A stretch of 64,000 nt of DNA, taken from positions 558,001-622,000 of the forward strand of contig NZ_MZXV01000013.1 in the NCBI RefSeq assembly GCF_003253745.1, read 5' to 3'. The notes under the pieces were generated by a model that was given only the letters and a program-made list of their open reading frames with translations, was not told where the DNA came from and searched no databases. This document shows positions 1 through 8,514 of the stretch, in pieces; positions within the stretch are counted from its first letter, which is position 1, and the number at the start of each line of letters is the position of its first letter. The position numbers and the translations under genes are program-made. Source of the stretch: Mesorhizobium kowhaii. Its GTDB lineage: Bacteria; Pseudomonadota; Alphaproteobacteria; Rhizobiales; Rhizobiaceae.

Positions 1-1
1 A

Positions 2-79
2 TTCGATCAGATCGTGGCGTTCGCGACGGGAACCCCGATCAACGTCCACAATGCCCATGGCCCAAAACAGGATCACTGA
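2..79 (+). CDS. 3' end of a probable D-2-hydroxyacid dehydrogenase (partial)
   Basis: An open frame enters from the left edge and stops with TGA at 77-79. Its 25 codons resemble the C-terminal tail common in NAD-dependent D-2-hydroxyacid dehydrogenases, with a segment reading [15 protein letters not shown]. The next gene begins one base after this stop, so the two are probably co-transcribed and translationally coupled. The fragment is too short for a firm family call and could be the tail of another dehydrogenase. Confidence 0.45.
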   Translation, partial: FDQIVAFATGTPINVHNAHGPKQDH

Positions 80-80
80 G

Positions 81-869
81 ATGGATCTCGAACTCGACGG
101 CAAAGTTGTCCTGATTACCGGGGGCAGCAAGGGAATAGGGCTGGCCTGCGCGCACGCCTTCGGCAGGGAAGGGGCCCGCGTGGCGATTGTATCGCGCAGT
201 CAGGAGAACCTGGACAACGCGAAAGCAAGCATGGCTGCCGATGGTCTGTCGGTAGCGACCTTCGCCGCCGACCTGTCGGACGGGCTTGCGGCAAAGGAAA
301 TGGTCGCCGCGCTGGAGGATCAGGTGGGTCCGATCTCGTCCTTGATCAATTCGGCCGGCGGCGCAAGGAGAGTTCCTCCGGACGAGTTGACGCCAGACAA
401 GTGGCGTACCGCGATGGACGCGAAATTCTTCACCTACATGAACGTCATGGACTACGTCCTGCCCCTGATGGTGGCACGGCGCGCGGGCACGATCGTCAAC
501 ATAGTCGGCACCGGCGGTAAGATCGCATCCCCCATGCATTTGCCGGGAGGGGCCGCCAACGCGGCGCTGATGCTCGCCTCGGCGGGACTGGCGGCCGCCT
601 GGGGCCCCGCCGGCATAAGGGTCAACGTCATCAATCCCGCCGCCACCATGACCGAGCGTCTGCAGATGTCGCTTGAAGTCGAATCCAAAATGACGGGCAA
701 GGCGCCGGAGGAACTGCTGCGGCTGAACGAGCAACGCATTCCGCTGCGGCGCTATGCAAAGCCGGAAGAAGTGGCCGACGCCGCACTTTTCCTCGCCAGC
801 GCCAGATCCTCTTACGTGACAGGGGCTTCGCTGACCATGGACGGAGGTCTCACCCCATTGGTCGTTTAG
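81..869 (+). CDS. SDR-family protein lacking the catalytic Ser/Tyr/Lys
   Basis: This 262-residue protein has the short-chain dehydrogenase/reductase fold. The N-terminal nucleotide motif reads TGGSKGIG, an NSAGG segment follows the fourth strand, and the C-terminal [11 protein letters not shown] ending is classical. I chose the ATG at 81 rather than 51 because the upstream frame stops at 79 and an AGG lies 10 bases before it. Aligning the usual S-N12-YxxxK site by spacing puts Gly at the serine position, Gly at tyrosine and Asn at lysine (GGAAN). It probably binds NAD(P) but may not be an ordinary carbonyl reductase. An MFS carrier follows 35 bases downstream, so it likely belongs to a catabolic operon. 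Substrate unknown. Confidence 0.85.
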   Translation: MDLELDGKVVLITGGSKGIGLACAHAFGREGARVAIVSRSQENLDNAKASMAADGLSVATFAADLSDGLAAKEMVAALEDQVGPISSLINSAGGARRVPPDELTPDKWRTAMDAKFFTYMNVMDYVLPLMVARRAGTIVNIVGTGGKIASPMHLPGGAANAALMLASAGLAAAWGPAGIRVNVINPAATMTERLQMSLEVESKMTGKAPEELLRLNEQRIPLRRYAKPEEVADAALFLASARSSYVTGASLTMDGGLTPLVV

Positions 870-904
870 CCGGCCCCACAGCAAAGCAACTACGGGAGGA
901 GAAA

Positions 905-2221
905 ATGTTCACTTGGTACAAGCAGTTGACGGAGCGGGAGCGGAACACCTTCTGGGGTTGCTTCGCCGGCTGGGCAGTGGATGCGATGGACGCGCAGCTG
1001 TTCAGCTTCGTATTGCCAATTCTCATTGTGGCCTGGGGAATGACGACGGCGCAGGCCGGTTACCTGGCTACGGCGACGCTGCTCTCCGCGGCGGTCGGCG
1101 GATGGGCCTGTGGATACCTCGCTGACCGTTTCGGTCGTGCCCGCATCATGCAGTTCACAATCCTGTGGTTCTGCCTCTTCTCCTTCCTCGCCGGTTTTGC
1201 ACAGAACTTCCAGCAGCTGATGTTCTTGCGCATCCTGCAAGGGCTGGGCTTCGGCGGTGAGTGGGCGGCCGGCGCGGTTCTCATGGGCGAGATCATTCGC
1301 GCCGAACATCGCGGCAAGGCCGTGGGCACCGTCCAGAGCGGATTCGGCATCGGATGGAGCGCGGCCGCCATCATGGCAGGCGTGGTTTTGGCGCACCTGC
1401 CCGAGGAGTATGGCTGGCGCGTGCTGTTGATGATCGGCGTTCTTCCCGGCCTTCTGGTTCTCTATTTGCGCCGCAAGATCGAGGAGCCTGAGGTTTTTGT
1501 CAAAACGCGCGAGCTTGTCGAGAGGAGCGGAACTCGTCCGGGATTGGGGGCGATATTTCAGCCGGAAACGCTGCGAATAACGGTGCTCTCCTCGCTGCTT
1601 GCATTTGGCGTGATTGGCGTTGGTGGCGCAATCGTCAACTGGCTGCCAACGTTTATGAGGACCGTGCGCGGGCTGCCGCCGAGCACTTCGGGATACTACG
1701 TGTTCGTGGTGACCGGTGGCTCGTTTTTCGGATTTCTGGCCAGCGCATACCTGGCCGATTATCTGGGGCGGCGGCGGACATTCCAGCTCTTTCTGGTGTG
1801 TTCCTGGCTGGTTACCGTCGCTTACATGTTCTTGCCGCTATCCGGCTGGCTGCTGGTTGTCCTGGGTGCGCCGTTCGGCTTCTTCACAATCGGAAACTAT
1901 GCGGCGTTGGGACCGTTCTTCACCGAGCTTTTCCCCTCTGCCATTCGCGCGAGCGGCCAGAGTTTTGCTTACAACTCCGGCAAGGCGGCAGGCGCGGCAG
2001 CCGTATCTAGTATCGGGATACTGGCGCAATATATCAACCTGGCGGAGGCGATCGGCCTCGTTGCGCTGTTGGGCTACGGCATCGCTTTTGCCGCGACCCT
2101 TATGCTGCCCGAGACGTGCGGAATTCAACTGACTTCCGGCTATGAGCCTCCTGCGCCGCGTCCTGATACGGGCGTTTCTTCGCCGCCCGCCCAAGCCTCG
2201 ATTTTGCGCGCGAGACGATAG
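905..2221 (+). CDS. MFS transporter, sugar-acid/aromatic-acid symporter type
   Basis: The protein has 438 residues with about 12 hydrophobic segments, the usual size for a major facilitator superfamily carrier. The loop after helix 2 carries the MFS motif GYLADRFGRAR and the equivalent loop in the second half carries LADYLGRRR. The acidic, early helix-1 sequence GWAVDAMDAQLFSF resembles the aromatic-acid:H+ and sialate:H+ symporter branches, which import organic acids at the inner membrane. A strong GGGAGGAG ribosome site at about 893-900 fixes the start. It lies between an SDR and a RidA gene on the same strand and probably imports the compound that cluster degrades. Substrate cannot be read from sequence. 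Confidence 0.9.
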   Translation: MFTWYKQLTERERNTFWGCFAGWAVDAMDAQLFSFVLPILIVAWGMTTAQAGYLATATLLSAAVGGWACGYLADRFGRARIMQFTILWFCLFSFLAGFAQNFQQLMFLRILQGLGFGGEWAAGAVLMGEIIRAEHRGKAVGTVQSGFGIGWSAAAIMAGVVLAHLPEEYGWRVLLMIGVLPGLLVLYLRRKIEEPEVFVKTRELVERSGTRPGLGAIFQPETLRITVLSSLLAFGVIGVGGAIVNWLPTFMRTVRGLPPSTSGYYVFVVTGGSFFGFLASAYLADYLGRRRTFQLFLVCSWLVTVAYMFLPLSGWLLVVLGAPFGFFTIGNYAALGPFFTELFPSAIRASGQSFAYNSGKAAGAAAVSSIGILAQYINLAEAIGLVALLGYGIAFAATLMLPETCGIQLTSGYEPPAPRPDTGVSSPPAQASILRARR

Positions 2222-2322
2222 CCGGTCCAGGTGCATTCGTGTGCAACCTGACTCCAACCGTTCGGCACCGGCAATTTACGAATTATCCCACGGATCAGAT
2301 CTCGCGGAGGATCAACAGAACC

Positions 2323-2721
2323 ATGCGCAAGAGCATTTCGGTGAAAGGACTGAGGCACAGGCATCCAGTTCCCAATGCCTGTCGGATCGGCAACATGGTG
2401 TTCTCGGGAGCGGTTCACGGTGTGAGTCCGACCACTCACGAGTTGTCGGTCGAGATGGCGGATCAGTCAGCCAATGTGTTTGCCAATATGCGTGCCATCA
2501 TCGAGGCCACGGGCGGCAGGGTGGAGGACATTATCAAGGTGGAGATCTATCTCCGTGACAGCAGCGACAGGAATGCCGTGAATGAAGAATGGCTGCGGAT
2601 GTTCCCGGATCCGGAGTCGCGCCCGGCTCGGCACGTTCGGCCATTGCCGCCGGATAGCCCATCTCTGGTGCAATGCGAATTCATTGCAGTTATCGAGGAA
2701 TTCCTTGATCTCAGTACCTAG
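2323..2721 (+). CDS. RidA/YjgF/Rid family protein
   Basis: This 132-residue protein belongs to the Rid family, small trimeric proteins, many of which hydrolyse reactive 2-imino acids from PLP or flavin enzymes. The family segments GNMVFSGAVHG, DIIKVEIYLRD and the conserved arginine region SRPARHVRPL are visible. I start at the ATG at 2323, preceded by GCGGAGG, instead of 2239, because the longer reading adds 28 residues foreign to the family. It follows the MFS gene by about 100 bases. Its stop overlaps the stop of the convergent SDR gene by four bases. A PLP enzyme is encoded just downstream, a plausible source of imines. Confidence 0.88.
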   Translation: MRKSISVKGLRHRHPVPNACRIGNMVFSGAVHGVSPTTHELSVEMADQSANVFANMRAIIEATGGRVEDIIKVEIYLRDSSDRNAVNEEWLRMFPDPESRPARHVRPLPPDSPSLVQCEFIAVIEEFLDLST

Positions 2722-3479
2722 ATCACCGTTTCTCCTCCATCGATAACCAGAATCTGGCCCGTCATGTATGAGGACCGGTCGGACACCAGAAACAGCACTG
2801 CCTCCGCGATTTCCTCGACGCTTGCCCAACGGCCAAGCGGCACCCTTTCGCGGATGTAGGCTTCGATGGCTTCCCGGCCCCCCATCTGGGCGATGAAAGG
2901 AGCATTGAAGGGCGTGTCCACCCAACCGGGGCAAAGCGCGTTGACGCGAATGCCGAAGCGGCCATAGTCGCCCGCCATCTGCCTCGTCATCGCGATCACC
3001 GCGTGCTTGGTCGTCGTATAGGCGATCATCTCACGGTCGTAGAGCACGCCGGAGCTCGACGACGTGTTGAGGATGACCCCGCGACCTGCCTCTTTCATAA
3101 ACGGCATGACGATGCGGGCACCGAGGAAATGAGCCCGCACGTTGAGCGTCCAGGATGTGTCGAAGCCTTTGACACTCACACCAAGCACGTCACCCTCGAC
3201 CTGTACGCCGGCATGATTGTGGAGGATGTCGATCCTGCCTTGAGTGTGGATGAAATCGTGAAAACCGGCTTCAAGAGCCTTGTCGTCTGTCAGGTCGAAC
3301 ACAAGCGCTTTCGCCCGGCCACCCGCCGCACAGATCTGTTCGACGGTCGCGTTCGCGCCGTCAGCACTGCGATCCGCGACGCCGACCATCGCACCCTCGC
3401 GCGCGATGATCAACGCTGCCGCCCTGCCGATGCCTGATCCTGCCCCGGTGACGATCGCCGTCCTGTCCTTCAGGATCAT
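2718..3479 (-). CDS. SDR-family oxidoreductase
   Basis: A complete 253-residue classical short-chain dehydrogenase. The nucleotide loop is TGAGSGIG near residue 11, the active site has serines in NTSSSSG and the pair YTTTK, and the C-terminus has the usual GQILVIDGG. It should oxidise an alcohol or reduce a ketone with NAD(P). It is transcribed toward the RidA gene, tail to tail, and away from the aminotransferase gene, leaving about 100 bp of divergent promoter region at 3480-3581. The physiological substrate is unknown. Confidence 0.9.
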   Translation of the reverse strand: MILKDRTAIVTGAGSGIGRAAALIIAREGAMVGVADRSADGANATVEQICAAGGRAKALVFDLTDDKALEAGFHDFIHTQGRIDILHNHAGVQVEGDVLGVSVKGFDTSWTLNVRAHFLGARIVMPFMKEAGRGVILNTSSSSGVLYDREMIAYTTTKHAVIAMTRQMAGDYGRFGIRVNALCPGWVDTPFNAPFIAQMGGREAIEAYIRERVPLGRWASVEEIAEAVLFLVSDRSSYMTGQILVIDGGETVI

Positions 3480-3581
3480 CCTTCACCACCCTTTCTCCGC
3501 GGCTCGTAATCCTGCATCATCCGGTGGGTGAGCCTCGCCAGCTTTGTTGCGCGCCGATCAACCTCTGAGGAAAAGACAGGC

Positions 3582-4865
3582 ATGTACGACTTCGGCCCCT
3601 TCAAGTTCGAGTCGAAGCAGGATTTTTTCGACAAGGCAATCCGTTTCTGGAATCCCGACAAGACCAGGTTCTGGCAGAAAGCCGGGATCGATCTCGTGAT
3701 CGGCAGGCGGGAGGGCTATTTCCTCTACGACATGTCGGGGCGCCGGCTGATCGACCTGCACCTGAATGGCGGCACCTACAATCTCGGTCACCGCAATCCG
3801 GAGCTGGTAGAGACGCTGAAGAGCGCGCTCGACTATTTCGACATCGGCAATCATTGGTTCCCGTCCGTCGCGCGAACGGCGCTGGCCGAATCCCTCGTCA
3901 ATGTCTCGCCGGGAATGAAATATGCGATCTTTGCGCCGGGCGGCGCGGAGGCGGTGGACATCGCCATCAAGAGCGCTCGCTATGCCACCAAGCGGCGCAA
4001 GATCGTGTCGATCATCAAAGGTTATCACGGACATTCGGGGCTCGCGGTAGCGACCGGCGACGATCGCTTCACCAAGATCTTTCTCTCCGACCAACCGGAG
4101 ACGTTCATCCAGGTTCCCTTCAACGATATCGATGCCATGGAGAAGGCGCTCAAGGGCGAGGACGTCGCCGCGTTGATTATCGAGACGATCCCCGCCACAT
4201 ACGGCTTCCCGATGCCGAAAGACGGCTATCTCAACGCCTGCAAAGCGCTGTGCGAAAAGCATGGCACGATGTACATCGCCGACGAGGTCCAGACCGGCCT
4301 GATGCGGACCGGCAGCATGTGGGGCTGGCAGGCCTATGGCGTCCAGCCGGACATCATGGTGACGGCAAAGGGCCTGTCCGGCGGACTCTATCCGATCAGC
4401 GCGGCGCTGGTGAACGACAAGGCCGGCGGCTGGCTCAACGAGGATGGGGCGGCCCACATCTCGACCACCGGCGGGGCCGAACTCGGCTGTGTCGTCGGCC
4501 ACAAGGTCATCGAGATGCTGCAGCGGCCTGAATTGGTGGCCAATGTCGGCACCGTGACCGGGTTCATGGCAAAGGCTATGCGCGAGATGTCGGTTCGTCA
4601 CGGCGATATCTTCACCGGGGTGCGCCAGAAAGGCGTGATCCTTGGCCTGGAATTCAGCAATCACCCGGAAGGCGCGGTCTTCGTGTCACGTGCACTCTAC
4701 GAGCAGGGCGTTTGGGCGATTTTCTCGTCACTCGACAAGCGGGTGCTGCAGTGGAAGCCCGGCGTTCTTCTGGATCACGAAACCTGCCAGGACATCATGG
4801 ATCGTTTCGATGCGGCAATGCCGCGTGCGCGAGAGCTGCTGCATCAGGCAGGCAAGGCGAGTTGA
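3582..4865 (+). CDS. Class III PLP enzyme (aminotransferase / phospholyase-like)
   Basis: The 427-residue product is a fold type I class III PLP enzyme. Visible hallmarks are the cofactor-phosphate region APGGAEAVDIAIKSAR, the aspartate in IADEVQTGL, and the Schiff-base lysine in VTAKGLSGGLYP. I start at the ATG at 3582 (TGAGG 11 bases upstream); the earlier in-frame start at 3528 adds a non-family extension. Class III members include omega-aminotransferases, glutamate-1-semialdehyde mutase and phospholyases acting on phosphoethanolamine or phosphohydroxylysine. An APH-fold kinase gene follows about 117 bases downstream, which favours the phospholyase idea, but an ordinary aminotransferase is equally possible from sequence. 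Confidence 0.9.
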   Translation: MYDFGPFKFESKQDFFDKAIRFWNPDKTRFWQKAGIDLVIGRREGYFLYDMSGRRLIDLHLNGGTYNLGHRNPELVETLKSALDYFDIGNHWFPSVARTALAESLVNVSPGMKYAIFAPGGAEAVDIAIKSARYATKRRKIVSIIKGYHGHSGLAVATGDDRFTKIFLSDQPETFIQVPFNDIDAMEKALKGEDVAALIIETIPATYGFPMPKDGYLNACKALCEKHGTMYIADEVQTGLMRTGSMWGWQAYGVQPDIMVTAKGLSGGLYPISAALVNDKAGGWLNEDGAAHISTTGGAELGCVVGHKVIEMLQRPELVANVGTVTGFMAKAMREMSVRHGDIFTGVRQKGVILGLEFSNHPEGAVFVSRALYEQGVWAIFSSLDKRVLQWKPGVLLDHETCQDIMDRFDAAMPRARELLHQAGKAS

Positions 4866-4866
4866 C

Positions 4867-4983
4867 ATGTCCCGAACCTGGTTGAAACTGCCAGGCGTCC
4901 AGTTCAAGCCGGCGGCTGGACTTGCCGGGATCGCGCGGGTTCGGGCAGGGGACAAGGGTGCAATGATTGGGCAGGACGGATAG
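4867..4983 (+). CDS. Possible 38-codon ORF between the PLP enzyme and kinase genes
   Basis: A short frame begins at an ATG one base after the upstream stop and ends TAG at 4981-4983, overlapping the GTG start of the kinase as TAGTG. This arrangement could couple translation across the gap. No recognisable domain is seen and the ORF lacks a clear ribosome site of its own, so it may be only a leader for the kinase or a chance frame. Confidence 0.25.
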   Translation: MSRTWLKLPGVQFKPAAGLAGIARVRAGDKGAMIGQDG

Positions 4984-5993
4984 TGACGGATTTCGACGCG
5001 CTCACCCACGACCAGCAACTCGGCATCCTGCAGGAGACGGCGGAGACAGCCACCGCCAGCTACGATCTGCCGGCGGACGTTTCCGTCGAGATGATCAACC
5101 TGTCGGAGAACGCGACCTACAAGATTGCGGCTCGCGACGGCCGGCGGTGGGCGCTTCGAATCCACCGCGACGGTTACCATTCAAGGACGGCTATCCAATC
5201 TGAACTGGCCTGGCTGACCGATCTGCGCCAGACCCGGATTGTCTCTACACCCGTGCCGGTCGCGGGCAAGGACGGCGAGCAAATCCAGCTTGTTGGCCAT
5301 GCCAGATTGGCGCGACCCCGTCATGTCGTGTTGTCGCAATGGGAGACCGGTTCGGAGCCAGGCATAGGCGAGGCGCTCGCGGAACCATTTGAGGTGCTGG
5401 GCGAGGTGACGGCCCGCATGCACATCCACGCCCGGCAGTGGCGGCGCCCTTCCTGGTTCAGCCGCCACGTATGGGATTTCGAGACAAGCCTCGGCGAGGA
5501 AAGCCCCCATTGGGGGAGTTGGCGCGACGGCATGGGCGTCGACGCTGCGAAAGCCAAGCTCTTTGGCCGGACCGTAGACCTGATCGGCCGCAGGCTCGCC
5601 GCCTTCGGCAAAGGCCATGACCGCTTCGGCCTCATTCATTGCGACCTGCGGCTCGCCAACCTGCTGATCGACGGCAAGACAGTGAAGGTCATAGACTTCG
5701 ACGACTGCGGCTTCGGCTGGTATATGTATGACGCGGCGACGCCCATCTCCTTCTACGAGCACGAGCCGCAAGCAGCCGATCTTATCCAGTCGTGGACGAC
5801 CGGCTATCGCCGTGTGCTTGACCTGCCCAAGGCGGACGAGGACGAGATCCCGACCTTCGTGATGCTGCGGCGCCTGCTCCTCGTTGCATGGATCGGCTCG
5901 CACGCGGAGACGGACCTCGCCAGGTCGATGGGCCTCCCTTACACCGAGGGAACGGTCGGGCTGTGCGAGTCGTATCTGAGCAAGTTTTCCTAG
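4983..5993 (+). CDS. APH-family phosphotransferase (small-molecule kinase)
   Basis: This 336-residue protein has the aminoglycoside-phosphotransferase/choline-kinase fold. The Brenner catalytic motif is intact (LIHCDLRLANLL, near residues 218-229), followed by the metal-binding aspartates in VIDFDDCGFGW. The start is GTG at 4983. Family members phosphorylate hydroxyls on amino alcohols, homoserine, hydroxylysine or antibiotics. Its position directly after a class III PLP gene resembles known hydroxylysine kinase/phospholyase and ethanolamine-phosphate lyase pairings, so I infer kinase plus phospholyase action on an amino alcohol. It is convergent with the next SDR gene 48 bases away. Confidence 0.85.
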   Translation: MTDFDALTHDQQLGILQETAETATASYDLPADVSVEMINLSENATYKIAARDGRRWALRIHRDGYHSRTAIQSELAWLTDLRQTRIVSTPVPVAGKDGEQIQLVGHARLARPRHVVLSQWETGSEPGIGEALAEPFEVLGEVTARMHIHARQWRRPSWFSRHVWDFETSLGEESPHWGSWRDGMGVDAAKAKLFGRTVDLIGRRLAAFGKGHDRFGLIHCDLRLANLLIDGKTVKVIDFDDCGFGWYMYDAATPISFYEHEPQAADLIQSWTTGYRRVLDLPKADEDEIPTFVMLRRLLLVAWIGSHAETDLARSMGLPYTEGTVGLCESYLSKFS

Positions 5994-6041
5994 ACTAGCT
6001 CTGCCCGGCCGCCATTCGACGCGAATGATTGGACGCCATCA

Positions 6042-6806
6042 TCAGGCCAGTGCTTCCAGGCTCTCCGGCAGGATCTGGCCGCCGTCGACGATGATCGTCT
6101 GCCCCGTCACATAGCCTGCCTCCTTCGAAGCAAAGTAGAGCGCGGCGTGGCCGATGTCCTCCACGGTTCCGAGCCGCTTGAGCGGGATCGAGGCTGCCAT
6201 GGTCTTCTGGTAGTCCTCGCCCAGGCCGGCAAGGCCCTCGGTCACGATGTTGCCCGGCATGACGGCGTTGACGGTGATGCCGTATTTCGCCAGCTCGATG
6301 CAGGCCGTGCGCATAAAGCCGAGCTGTCCCGCCTTGGTGGCGCCGTAGTGCGACCACCCGGGAAAACCGGTGACCGGTCCCGTGATCGAGGACGTCAGCA
6401 CGATGCGGCCCTGGTCGGATTTCTTGAGATAGGGAACCGCCGCCCTGACTGCGTGGAAGGTGCCCTTGAGGTTGGTGTCGACAACCGCGTCCCATTGTTC
6501 CGAGGTCATGTCCTCGAGCCGCGCCTGCGGGAAAATTCCGGCATTGGCGCACAACACGTCGATGCCAGCGTTTCTTGCGGCTGCCGCCGCAAGTGCGCCC
6601 TCAATGCTGGCGAGTGAAGTGACGTCGCCAACCACGCCGAAGGCTCCGTGGCCGATCTCGGCGGCCGCGGCTTCGGCCTGGTCGGCATGGCGCGCAATGA
6701 TGGCGACCTTGGCACCCGAGAGCGCGAACACCCGCGCTATGCCCTTGCCGATGCCTTTCGATCCGCCTGTAACGACAACGGACCGACCCTTCAAAGACTG
6801 GGTCAT
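6042..6806 (-). CDS. SDR-family oxidoreductase
   Basis: A complete 254-residue classical SDR with TGGSKGIG near the N-terminus, the LTSSITG serine segment, the active-site pair YGATK, and the VTGQTIIVDGG ending. The ATG at 6806 has GGAG nine bases upstream. The alternative TTG at 6821 lies before that site and is less likely. The gene is last in the minus-strand dehydratase/permease operon and probably oxidises or reduces an intermediate of that pathway. A strong hairpin separates it from the permease gene. Confidence 0.9.
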   Translation of the reverse strand: MTQSLKGRSVVVTGGSKGIGKGIARVFALSGAKVAIIARHADQAEAAAAEIGHGAFGVVGDVTSLASIEGALAAAAARNAGIDVLCANAGIFPQARLEDMTSEQWDAVVDTNLKGTFHAVRAAVPYLKKSDQGRIVLTSSITGPVTGFPGWSHYGATKAGQLGFMRTACIELAKYGITVNAVMPGNIVTEGLAGLGEDYQKTMAASIPLKRLGTVEDIGHAALYFASKEAGYVTGQTIIVDGGQILPESLEALA

Positions 6807-6827
6807 GATTTGAAGCTCCAAAATGAG

Positions 6828-6856
6828 ACGGGGACAGAGTGATACTCTGTCCCCGT
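6828..6856 (-). other. Perfect 13-bp stem-loop between permease and SDR genes
   Basis: The arms ACGGGGACAGAGT and ACTCTGTCCCCGT are exact inverted repeats around a 3-base centre. On the minus strand the hairpin is followed after a few bases by TTTT and then the SDR ribosome site. It could be a leaky terminator, an RNA-processing or stability hairpin that lowers SDR output relative to the permease, or a member of a dispersed palindromic repeat. Confidence 0.6.
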
Positions 6857-6887
6857 TGCCGAAAAGGATTCCAGGGCGATGGACGCC

Positions 6888-8414
6888 CTAGCCTTCGTTC
6901 ACCATGTGACCGATGTTCTCGTATGCCTTGGGGTTGGCGGACTTCAGCACGAAGCCCCAGATCAGGCCGACGACAAGGATCGCAAGCCCTACGTAGGGGA
7001 TGCTCCTGGCGAAGCCATTGGTGCCGCCCAGTGTCGCCAGATTGGCCACCAGCGTGTAGACGAGGACCAGCTGGACAACGAGCGAGATCAACGGCGAAAT
7101 GACAGTCGTCAGCACGCCGCCGCCGCCGTTCTTCTTGAACCACATGTAGATCGCCAGCGAGACAACGGCCTGCAGCACCAGGAGCAGTCCGGTGCCGAGC
7201 ACCGCAAACAGCGTATAGACACCAAGCCAGGCCTGTCCCGACGGATCATCGAAGCCGTAGGCCAAACCGTAGAGCAGGACCCATACCGCCGCCAGCACCG
7301 ATTGCAGGGCCGAGGCCTTGTGGGGGCTCTTGTGGTGATCATGCGTCTCCGCGATCGCCTGTGGCAGAACGCCTTCGCGCGCCAGCGAGTACAGGTAGCG
7401 GGAAGCGGTGTTGTGGAAGGCCATGCCGCAGGCGAAGGAACTAGTCAGGATGAGAAGCGACATCAGTTGGTAGCCCCAGCCGCCGACAAAACTCTGAACC
7501 GGTGTCAGGAAGAAGTTCACCCCGTCGGAGAATGCCTTGGCCACCATGTCGGCCTCGGTGGGATAGGCTGCCACCGCGCACCAGCTGACGAAGGTGTAGA
7601 ACAGGCCAAGGCCGATGACCGAAATCAGCAGCGATTGCGGAATGATGCGCTTCGGATCGCGGGATTCCTCGGCATAGTTCGGCGCCATCTCAAAGCCGAC
7701 CCACGACCAGAACGCCATGAAGATGCCGACGGCCGCCGCGCCCGCCGGTATGGCGACGGTTCCGACTGTCTGCTCGGCGACAGGCGTGAACACCTTGAAC
7801 ATATTCAACGAATCGCCGGAAAAGTTCGTCCCGCCATGGGCAAAAAGCACGCCCAGGGAGAAGATCACGAGCATGATCACTTCAAGAATGAGGGCTATCC
7901 CGAGCAATCGTGCCGACACCTTCACATCGCGATAGGCAAGTGCTGCGATGACCACGATCATGGCCAGGGCAAGGACGATCCACGGCACGTTGATGCCGAA
8001 GTGCTGGGAAATCCACAAATTGCCAAAAAACGCGAACAACCCGGTGAGGGAGGCCTCGAACAGCGAATAGCAGGCGAGCGAGCCTATGCCTGCGGACATG
8101 CCGACCTCACGGCCGAGCCCCTGGCTGATGAAGGAGTAAAAGCCGCCGACCGACGACACGCGCGATGCCATCGCGGCATAGCCGACCGAGAAGATAGTCA
8201 GCACGATCGTCGCCATCAGGAAGGCGGCCGGCGTATATTTGCCGATGCCGTAGCCGGCCGCGAACGGGACATTGCCCAGCATTGCCGACATTGGTGCAGC
8301 GCCGGTGACGGCCAGAAAGAGCACTCCCGCGAGCCCCACGGCCTTCGAGTGCAAAAGGTTGATGCTGTTACTCTTCGAAACGTCGATCGTTCCGCTTGCA
8401 GTTTCGATGGCCAT
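6888..8414 (-). CDS. APC-superfamily amino acid/amine permease
   Basis: A 508-residue inner-membrane protein with about 12 hydrophobic segments and the APC-superfamily start (GLAGVLFLAVTGAAPMSAML near residues 27-46), where substrate and ion binding occur. The start at 8414 has GGAGG upstream; the longer frame from 8498 adds 28 unrelated residues. It is co-oriented with the isochorismatase-like and diol-dehydratase genes and probably imports their substrate or an amine or amino acid precursor. The predicted specificity is inference from family and context. Confidence 0.88.
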   Translation of the reverse strand: MAIETASGTIDVSKSNSINLLHSKAVGLAGVLFLAVTGAAPMSAMLGNVPFAAGYGIGKYTPAAFLMATIVLTIFSVGYAAMASRVSSVGGFYSFISQGLGREVGMSAGIGSLACYSLFEASLTGLFAFFGNLWISQHFGINVPWIVLALAMIVVIAALAYRDVKVSARLLGIALILEVIMLVIFSLGVLFAHGGTNFSGDSLNMFKVFTPVAEQTVGTVAIPAGAAAVGIFMAFWSWVGFEMAPNYAEESRDPKRIIPQSLLISVIGLGLFYTFVSWCAVAAYPTEADMVAKAFSDGVNFFLTPVQSFVGGWGYQLMSLLILTSSFACGMAFHNTASRYLYSLAREGVLPQAIAETHDHHKSPHKASALQSVLAAVWVLLYGLAYGFDDPSGQAWLGVYTLFAVLGTGLLLVLQAVVSLAIYMWFKKNGGGGVLTTVISPLISLVVQLVLVYTLVANLATLGGTNGFARSIPYVGLAILVVGLIWGFVLKSANPKAYENIGHMVNEG

Positions 8415-8492
8415 GAAGCCCCTCCATTCGTGACAGCTGTATTTGTTCCCCGCACATGGCGGCCGATGTGTCCCAGCCTGCGAGTGCTGCAA

Positions 8493-8514
8493 TGACACTA
8501 CGGACGTAGCGTCA
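8493..8514 (-). other. Intercistronic inverted repeat overlapping the isochorismatase stop
   Basis: TGACACTAC and GTAGCGTCA form a near-perfect nine-base inverted repeat (one mismatch) around GGAC, and one arm contains the stop codon of the upstream minus-strand gene. There is no long T run, so it is more likely an mRNA stability or processing element than a full terminator before the permease gene. Confidence 0.4.

Noticed and set aside
6879..8495. 538-codon plus-strand frame
   Set aside because: Runs antisense to the APC permease across its whole length, with a His/Arg/Asp-rich composition typical of antisense shadow frames in GC-rich DNA.
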